Assembly: GCA_002473385.1 (NCBI GenBank)
Contig: DKTR01000049.1
Location: forward strand, 25,004 to 36,268
Origin: Lachnospiraceae bacterium UBA7225
GTDB lineage: Bacteria; Bacillota; Clostridia; Lachnospirales; Lachnospiraceae
Length of the DNA: 11,265 nucleotides
Direction: 5' to 3'
Shown here: positions 6,972 to 11,265 of the stretch, in pieces
How positions within the stretch are numbered: the first letter of the stretch is position 1
How the letters are laid out: each line of letters opens with the position of its first letter
Made by a program: the position numbers and the translations under genes
The notes under the pieces: generated by a model
What the model was told of the DNA's origin: nothing
The model's database searches: none
Seen by the model: only the letters and a program-made list of their open reading frames with translations

Positions 6972-7614
6972 TCTGTACAATCTGGAGGAGACGATTGCAA
7001 AGGAACTGTTTGACGGTGCGGTTTATCCGTGGGAGGTACTTCCGAAAATCAGTAGCTTTATTTTGGAGCTTGGGGCAACCCTCGATCCGGAGGAATATGA
7101 GAAGCGCGGTGAAAATGTCTGGGTAGCAAAATCAGCGAAGGTAGCGCCGAGTGCGTTCATTAACGGTCCGGCGATCATCGGCAGGGAAGCGGAGGTGCGT
7201 CATTGTGCTTTTATCCGCGGCAACGCGATTGTCGGTGAAGGTGCGGTGGTCGGCAATTCCACTGAGCTGAAGAATGTGGTACTGTTTAACAAAGTACAGG
7301 TGCCGCATTATAACTATGTAGGAGATTCCATTCTCGGCTTTAAGGCACATATGGGAGCCGGCAGTATCACATCGAATGTGAAATCAGACAAAACTCTGGT
7401 CGTGGTAAAGGACGGCGGGGAGCAGATCGCTACCGGACTGAAAAAATTCGGCGCCATGCTCGGTGACAACGTGGAAGTGGGCTGTAATTCTGTGCTCAAT
7501 CCGGGTACTGTTATCGGACGCGGTTCTCAGGTTTATCCGGTGTCCTGCGTGCGCGGTGTTATTCCGGCGAACAGCATCTACAAAAAGAAAGACGATATCG
7601 TGGAAAAGCGCTAG
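6949..7614 (+). CDS. Left-handed beta-helix (GlmU C-terminal-like) acyltransferase-type protein
   Basis: Predicted 221-residue cytoplasmic protein. After a helical N-terminal stretch of about 50 residues it shows hexapeptide-repeat character from about 57 to 205 (for example AIIGREAEV, AIVGEGAVVGN, VIGRGSQV), typical of left-handed beta-helix acyltransferases that act as trimers. The block from VGNSTELKNVVL through KVQVPHYNYVGDSILG to MGAGSITSNV (about 101-143) closely follows the acetyltransferase half of GlmU, including a histidine (His120) at the position expected for the GlmU catalytic histidine. The N-terminal uridylyltransferase domain of GlmU is absent, so it is not a full GlmU. Such proteins are often labelled UDP-GlcNAc pyrophosphorylase-related, which is unsafe here; the acceptor is unknown, and a sugar nucleotide or sugar phosphate is a guess. 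It starts within topB (23-nt overlap) and ends the six-gene run, followed by a strong terminator. Confidence 0.85.
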   Translation: METAKISNLYNLEETIAKELFDGAVYPWEVLPKISSFILELGATLDPEEYEKRGENVWVAKSAKVAPSAFINGPAIIGREAEVRHCAFIRGNAIVGEGAVVGNSTELKNVVLFNKVQVPHYNYVGDSILGFKAHMGAGSITSNVKSDKTLVVVKDGGEQIATGLKKFGAMLGDNVEVGCNSVLNPGTVIGRGSQVYPVSCVRGVIPANSIYKKKDDIVEKR

Positions 7615-7667
7615 GCTTCTGATATCCGAAAGGTGTACCTTTATAAAAACAGAATATGTATCTCAGG

Positions 7668-7696
7668 TTCCCCGGGCATATTGTCCGGGGAATTTT
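7668..7696 (+). terminator. Rho-independent terminator ending the argH-to-acyltransferase run
   Basis: An 11-bp stem pairs 7668-7678 with 7682-7692 (one G-T pair, GC-rich CCCCGG core) around a TAT loop and is followed by TTTT (7693-7696). The T tract is short but the stem is very stable. A smaller AAAGG/CCTTT hairpin (7629-7642) lies between it and the stop codon. Confidence 0.8.
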
Positions 7697-7719
7697 ACAA
7701 TATGTTTACAGTCTTCCGG

Positions 7720-7748
7720 TTGCATGCCCCGTTTTTTTGTACTAAAAT
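7720..7748 (+). promoter_or_regulatory. Probable sigma-A promoter of the two-component operon
   Basis: TTGCAT (7720-7725) and TAAAAT (7743-7748) are separated by exactly 17 nt, in an intergenic region just after a terminator. Transcription would start near 7755, giving a leader of about 60 nt. Confidence 0.6.
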
Positions 7749-7750
7749 GA

Positions 7751-7796
7751 TGCCAGAGTGCAGGATATAGGATGTCCTGCCAGAGCGATGGCAGGA
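7751..7796 (+). promoter_or_regulatory. Structured leader with overlapping alternative hairpins and a direct repeat
   Basis: The segment TCCTGC at 7775-7780 can pair with GCAGGA at 7760-7765, or, extended to TCCTGCCA (7775-7782), with TGGCAGGA at 7789-7796 (8 bp, 6-nt loop). The two hairpins exclude each other. A direct repeat, TGCCAGAGTG (7751-7760) and TGCCAGAGCG (7778-7787), overlaps them at 27-nt spacing. The second hairpin ends just before the purine-rich ribosome site GAAGGG (7799-7804). The structures are plain in the sequence; any control of translation, or binding by the regulator as an operator, is inference. Confidence 0.45.
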
Positions 7797-7815
7797 GAGA
7801 AGGGAAATCTTTAAA

Positions 7816-8481
7816 ATGAAGGCAAACATTCTGGTGATTGAGGATGCGGAGCATATCAACGAGCTGGTCTGCATCAATCTGGAGACAGCAGGCTACACGG
7901 CAGTACCATTTTACGACGGAGATGCGGTGAGTACACATCTGAAAGAGGAGGTGCATTATGATCTTGCACTTCTGGATGTGATGCTTCCCGGTAAGGATGG
8001 CTTTGCTCTTCTGCCAGAGCTGCAGGCGAAAAAGATTCCGGTCATTTTTTTGACAGCGCGGGGCGATCTGCCGAGCAAGGTACGGGGCTTAAAGGACGGC
8101 GCGGAGGACTATCTTGTTAAGCCTTTTGAGATGCTGGAGCTTCTTGTACGTGTGGAGAAGGTACTGAGCCGTTACCATAAGGAAGAAGAGTCTTTACGCG
8201 TACTGGATGTGGAAATTTTTCCGAAGGAGCGGATTGTGAAGAAAGCGGGTGTTGAGATTCCATTTAAGCCGATGGAGTTTGATTGTCTGATGCTGCTCGT
8301 AAAATACAAAAATATTGCCATCAGCCGGGAAGAATTGCTGCGCAGTCTGTGGGGCGTTGAGTTTGAGGGCGAAACAAGAACCATCGACGTCCATATTGCA
8401 CGGATCCGCAAAAAACTGGATTTTCAGGAGGTCATTAAAACAGTGCCGCGTATCGGCTACCGTCTGGAGGATAAATTATGA
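7816..8481 (+). CDS. OmpR/PhoB-family response regulator
   Basis: Predicted 221-residue cytoplasmic transcription factor. The receiver domain spans about 1-118: acidic pair Glu9-Asp10, phosphoacceptor Asp54 in LLDVMLPGKDG, Thr80 in FLTA and Lys102 in VKPF, all present. A winged-helix DNA-binding domain (about 127-221) contains the typical TRTIDVHIARIRKKL recognition region (187-201) and ends with the family-standard RIGYRLEDKL. It should be phosphorylated by the kinase encoded next, whose ATG overlaps its stop by 4 nt. The ATG at 7816 has GAAGGG as ribosome site at a rather long spacing of 11 nt. Its targets cannot be read from the sequence; autoregulation through the repeat in its leader and control of the downstream lipoprotein are plausible. 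Subfamily assignment (for example VanR-like) would be a guess. Confidence 0.95.
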   Translation: MKANILVIEDAEHINELVCINLETAGYTAVPFYDGDAVSTHLKEEVHYDLALLDVMLPGKDGFALLPELQAKKIPVIFLTARGDLPSKVRGLKDGAEDYLVKPFEMLELLVRVEKVLSRYHKEEESLRVLDVEIFPKERIVKKAGVEIPFKPMEFDCLMLLVKYKNIAISREELLRSLWGVEFEGETRTIDVHIARIRKKLDFQEVIKTVPRIGYRLEDKL

Positions 8482-9923
8482 AGCTATCTGTAAAAATTTC
8501 AGCAGCAGCAGCCGGTCTGCTGCTGCTTTTGTCACAGTTATTTTCTGCCTGGAATCTCTGGGAGACGGGAGGGCAGATTATTGAAAATACAGTAAGCCTG
8601 GAGTGGGAAAAGCTTGTCCAGGATGGAAAAGAGTTCGAGAAGGAATGGACAGAGAAGCGGGCTTATTTGAAAAATGAAAATCTGAGAAAGCTGTGGGCAG
8701 TGGAGGTGTTCCGCAGTATTTGTAAGGAAAGAGGCGTGCTTTATTACCAGGGAGAAGAGCTTTTCAATGCAACGCCCTATGAGTTTGACGTGAAAGGCAG
8801 GGTTTCTTCCTTCGGAAAGCGGTTTGATTCGGTGACAGGTAACTCATCATCGACACAGAGCAGTCTGTTTCTGGAAAGAATGGGAGAAAAATATCTGCTG
8901 ATCGGTTATTGGAAATCTTCCAACACAGATTTCTGTATTCTCCGATACCGGGATGTCTCAGATATTTATGCAGATAGCCGGGCACTTTTTCTGCACGGCA
9001 TGTGGGCTGCCCTGGCGCTTGTGCTTGTTCTGACGGGAAGCATCATGCTTATACTGCAAAAAATTCTGAAGCCGTTTTACCGGCTGCGGGATGCGGCAAA
9101 TGTGATCGCAGACGGAAATTATGAGGAACGGGTGGTCTGCATGAGCAAAGATGAGGTGGGAGAGGTGGCAGAGAGCTTCAACCGCATGGCTGACCGCGTA
9201 CAGGAGCATGTGTATGCGCTTTCGGAGGCAAATGAGAAACAGAGACAGCTTCTGGGGGCGTTGTCGCATGAACTGAAAACTCCGATGACGGCAATCCAGG
9301 GCTATGCGGAGCTTTTGCAGAAGGTGGAGCTTTTGCCTGCGCGGAGGGTAAATGCACTTGCTTACATCGAGGAGGAATGCAAGCGCCTGTCGCGTCTGTC
9401 TGTCAAAATGCTGCAGATCGTAGAGCTGTCTGATGAAGAGCAAATTGAAAAGCGGACAATACTGCTTGCAGAGCTTTTTGAAAAAGCAGAAAAGATGACC
9501 CGTTATCGTCTGCAGGCAAAGCATCTCTCTCTGAAGACGGAGATGAAGGTGTCAGAGATAGAAGGCGATGAAGATCTGCTGCTGAGTTTTATTACAAACC
9601 TCATTGACAATGCGGTGAAGGCAAGCAGGGAGGGCAGTGTGATCTGGCTGACTGCAGCGCAGGAAGGCATTTTTGTGCGGGATGAGGGATGCGGGATTCC
9701 CGGGGAGGAGATCCGCCGCGTTGCGGAACCTTTTTATATGGTCGATAAATCGCGCTCCAGGAAGGAAGGCGGCGCCGGGCTTGGTCTGACGCTCTGCAGC
9801 CAGATTGCAAGACTTCACGGCGGAACACTGACGATTAAAAGTACGCCGGGAAAAGGCAGTATTATCGGATTTACAGTTTGCTTACATTCCGGTGAGGACA
9901 TGGAAATGGCAGGACTGTTATAG
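8478..9923 (+). CDS. Membrane sensor histidine kinase (HAMP, HisKA, HATPase_c)
   Basis: Predicted 481-residue inner-membrane kinase. One membrane segment lies at about 7-29 and a second at about 174-195, enclosing an extracytoplasmic domain of about 145 residues, including YYQGEELFNATPYEFD (89-104), that I cannot assign with certainty but that looks PAS/Cache-sized. A HAMP linker follows (about 196-248, ILKPF and DEVGEVAESFNRMA), then the HisKA phosphoacceptor in LSHELKTPM (His264), the N box ITNLIDNAVKA (372-382), the G1 box RDEGCGIP (401-408) and the G2 box GGAGLGL (431-437). All catalytic boxes are intact. The ATG at 8478 overlaps the regulator stop (ATGA) and follows GGAGG (8466-8470), so the two are translationally coupled. 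It should phosphorylate the regulator at Asp54. The ligand is unknown; the downstream lipoprotein is a candidate partner. Confidence 0.95.
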   Translation: MKLSVKISAAAAGLLLLLSQLFSAWNLWETGGQIIENTVSLEWEKLVQDGKEFEKEWTEKRAYLKNENLRKLWAVEVFRSICKERGVLYYQGEELFNATPYEFDVKGRVSSFGKRFDSVTGNSSSTQSSLFLERMGEKYLLIGYWKSSNTDFCILRYRDVSDIYADSRALFLHGMWAALALVLVLTGSIMLILQKILKPFYRLRDAANVIADGNYEERVVCMSKDEVGEVAESFNRMADRVQEHVYALSEANEKQRQLLGALSHELKTPMTAIQGYAELLQKVELLPARRVNALAYIEEECKRLSRLSVKMLQIVELSDEEQIEKRTILLAELFEKAEKMTRYRLQAKHLSLKTEMKVSEIEGDEDLLLSFITNLIDNAVKASREGSVIWLTAAQEGIFVRDEGCGIPGEEIRRVAEPFYMVDKSRSRKEGGAGLGLTLCSQIARLHGGTLTIKSTPGKGSIIGFTVCLHSGEDMEMAGLL

Positions 9924-9986
9924 TAGCAGAAGCTGCAGGCAATGTTGTGAGCTATGCAGACATAAAACCGGGAGGATAAGGAGAAA

Positions 9987-11265
9987 ATGAGAAAAATAAG
10001 AGGTTTTGCAGCAATGCTGTGTGCTGCTGCTGTTATGACAGGCTGCGCGAAGACGCCGGAGCAGGCAATTGTCCGGGAAAAGGGCGGACAGAGTGCGGAT
10101 AATTATAAGGAAGCTGAAACGCAGAAGCCGCTATCTGTTGAACCGTCAACGGCAGAGGAACAGGAGAGTACGGCGGATGGTGAAAACGCCTCAGCCGGTC
10201 TGGAAAAAAGCAGCGGAAGAACATCCGGGTTTGCCGCCCGTCTGCAGATTCCGGAGAACTATGAATCACAGATCCAGTCGGAGGACGGCACTTTTATATT
10301 GAACTGTAATGCCAGAACGGAAATTCCTGCTGTTGACAAAGTTTCCGTTTATAAGGTCGGACAGATGGAATTTACCCAGGAGTGGATCGACCGTGTGACA
10401 AAAAGCTTTTTTGGTGATGCCCCGGTCTACAATGGATATACCTATAATAATCTGACAAAGGAAGAGGCGCTTAAGAAGCTGAACCAGCTAAAAGCCTGGC
10501 AGGCTGAGGGCAATACTGATCCCTATGGCTATATTGCAAATGCACGGGAGTACGGGGAGGAAAATCCGGAGCTCTATTATAATATCCAGGAGGATATTGA
10601 CGCATGGGAGCAAATGTATGCCAAGGCACCGGAGACACAGGACCGCACGGTTGTAAAGCCGGGGCTTGGCGGGGGTTTTTCCGTCCAGGAAGATGGAATG
10701 GATAGCTCCGTAAACAATTTTATCGGTATGGTGGAGATGGACGGTAATGTTTACCGCTATCAATTAAAGCGCTATACCTCTATGCCGATGATCATAAGTA
10801 TTACAAATTGTGGAACGGATAACCCGGAAAAAAGAATGCATAGCTGGTGTCCGGCAGATTTTACCGGGGCGCAGGAGGAAACTTCCCTGACGGGAGAGAC
10901 ATCCCGGTATGACAGTGCGGGAATTACGCAGGAAAAGGCGGAAGAAATGGCGGGCATTACGCCGGAAGAGGCGCAGAAAATAGCGGACAGCTATATGGAA
11001 AAGCTGGGGCTGTCAAAAGACTTTTCCGCAAAGAATGTGATGATCAGTTTATGCTCCGTTCTGGAGAACGGTCCGGAAAATATAAATGAACCGGCGCCGT
11101 TTATAGATGCTGCTTATCAGATTGATTATACGCGGAATATTGACGGCTTTCCGGTGACAGATGAGGAGCGCTTAGGCGGAGGATTAGAGTCTATGGATAG
11201 CACAATGGAGACCTGGAGCTATGAAAGAATTCAATTTACGGTAAACAAAGAGGGATTACAGCATG
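9987..11265 (+). CDS. Secreted lipoprotein, probably DUF6034 family (partial, runs off the right end)
   Basis: An open frame of 426 codons without a stop at the window end. The N-terminus is a lipoprotein signal: basic MRKIR, a hydrophobic core, then the lipobox MTGC with Cys20 as the lipidated residue. An acidic, Ser/Thr/Glu-rich linker (about 21-80) would act as a flexible tether. The folded part begins near ARLQIPENY (84-92) and includes FTQEWIDRVTKSFFG (129-143), a helical TKEEALKKLNQLKAW region and, near the end, IDYTRNIDGFPVTDEE. These features resemble the DUF6034 lipoproteins of Lachnospiraceae from memory; I have not been able to search. No catalytic motif is evident, so I assign no enzymatic role. 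The ATG at 9987 follows GGAGGATAAGGAG (9971-9983). It starts 63 nt after the kinase gene, with no terminator or good promoter between, so it is likely in the two-component operon. Its function is unknown. Confidence 0.85.
   Translation, partial: MRKIRGFAAMLCAAAVMTGCAKTPEQAIVREKGGQSADNYKEAETQKPLSVEPSTAEEQESTADGENASAGLEKSSGRTSGFAARLQIPENYESQIQSEDGTFILNCNARTEIPAVDKVSVYKVGQMEFTQEWIDRVTKSFFGDAPVYNGYTYNNLTKEEALKKLNQLKAWQAEGNTDPYGYIANAREYGEENPELYYNIQEDIDAWEQMYAKAPETQDRTVVKPGLGGGFSVQEDGMDSSVNNFIGMVEMDGNVYRYQLKRYTSMPMIISITNCGTDNPEKRMHSWCPADFTGAQEETSLTGETSRYDSAGITQEKAEEMAGITPEEAQKIADSYMEKLGLSKDFSAKNVMISLCSVLENGPENINEPAPFIDAAYQIDYTRNIDGFPVTDEERLGGGLESMDSTMETWSYERIQFTVNKEGLQH
10917..10982 (+). repeat. 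Imperfect 33-nt tandem duplication inside the lipoprotein gene
   Basis: Bases 10917-10949 and 10950-10982 match at 26 of 33 positions and stay in frame. They encode AGITQEKAEEM (residues 311-321) and AGITPEEAQKI (322-332). The second copy leads into a helix that looks family-typical (ADSYMEKLGL), so the first copy may be a local, older duplication in a linker. Confidence 0.65.

Noticed and set aside
7731..7740. The run of seven Ts at 7732-7738 as a second terminator.
   Set aside because: Only about 3 bp of stem can form in front of it. It fits better as the spacer of the TTGCAT/TAAAAT promoter.
9924..9986. A terminator between the kinase and lipoprotein genes (GCAG-AAG-CTGC hairpin at 9925-9935).
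   Set aside because: The stem is only 4 bp and no T tract follows, so read-through is expected.
10033..10302. Short open frames on both strands within the lipoprotein gene.
   Set aside because: The + strand frame starting at 9987 has a ribosome site and a lipoprotein signal and stays open to the window end, so it is the real gene and the others are shadows.

Overview
The window reads like a piece of a low-to-medium GC Clostridia chromosome, most likely a gut Lachnospiraceae. This is inferred from gene content (QueH-type queuosine enzyme, firmicute-type topoisomerase III, OmpR/HisKA pair, a DUF6034-like lipoprotein), strong GGAGG ribosome sites and extended -10 promoters. No rRNA or tRNA fixes the taxon. 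Every supported gene is on the + strand and coding density is high. I see no tRNA, rRNA, CRISPR array, insertion sequence or phage gene.

Layout. (1) Bases 1-760: a promoter, queH (epoxyqueuosine reductase, last step of queuosine synthesis) and a probable terminator. (2) Bases 764-7696: a promoter followed by six tightly packed genes, argH, asd, an ABC ATPase, an ABC-2 type permease, topB and a left-handed beta-helix GlmU-like acyltransferase. Gaps are 18, 34, -8, 9 and -23 nt, and no terminator is visible until a strong hairpin at 7668-7696. This looks like one transcription unit mixing amino-acid biosynthesis, a membrane exporter-like pair, DNA topology and possibly envelope sugar metabolism. 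(3) Bases 7720-11265: a new promoter, a structured leader, an OmpR-family response regulator, its histidine kinase (4-nt overlap) and, 63 nt later, a secreted lipoprotein that runs off the right end.

How the parts work together. ArgH makes arginine and fumarate; Asd makes aspartate semialdehyde for lysine/diaminopimelate, threonine and methionine. The ABC pair would form a small exporter or membrane-stress type transporter, but its ATPase has lost several residues normally needed for hydrolysis, the most unusual feature here. The kinase senses something outside the membrane through a domain of about 145 residues and phosphorylates the regulator. The lipoprotein sits at the same membrane face and may be an output or accessory of that system.

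I did not find a clearly new defence or mobile system. The best candidates for follow-up are the degenerate ABC ATPase, the two-component/lipoprotein operon and its leader with mutually exclusive hairpins.
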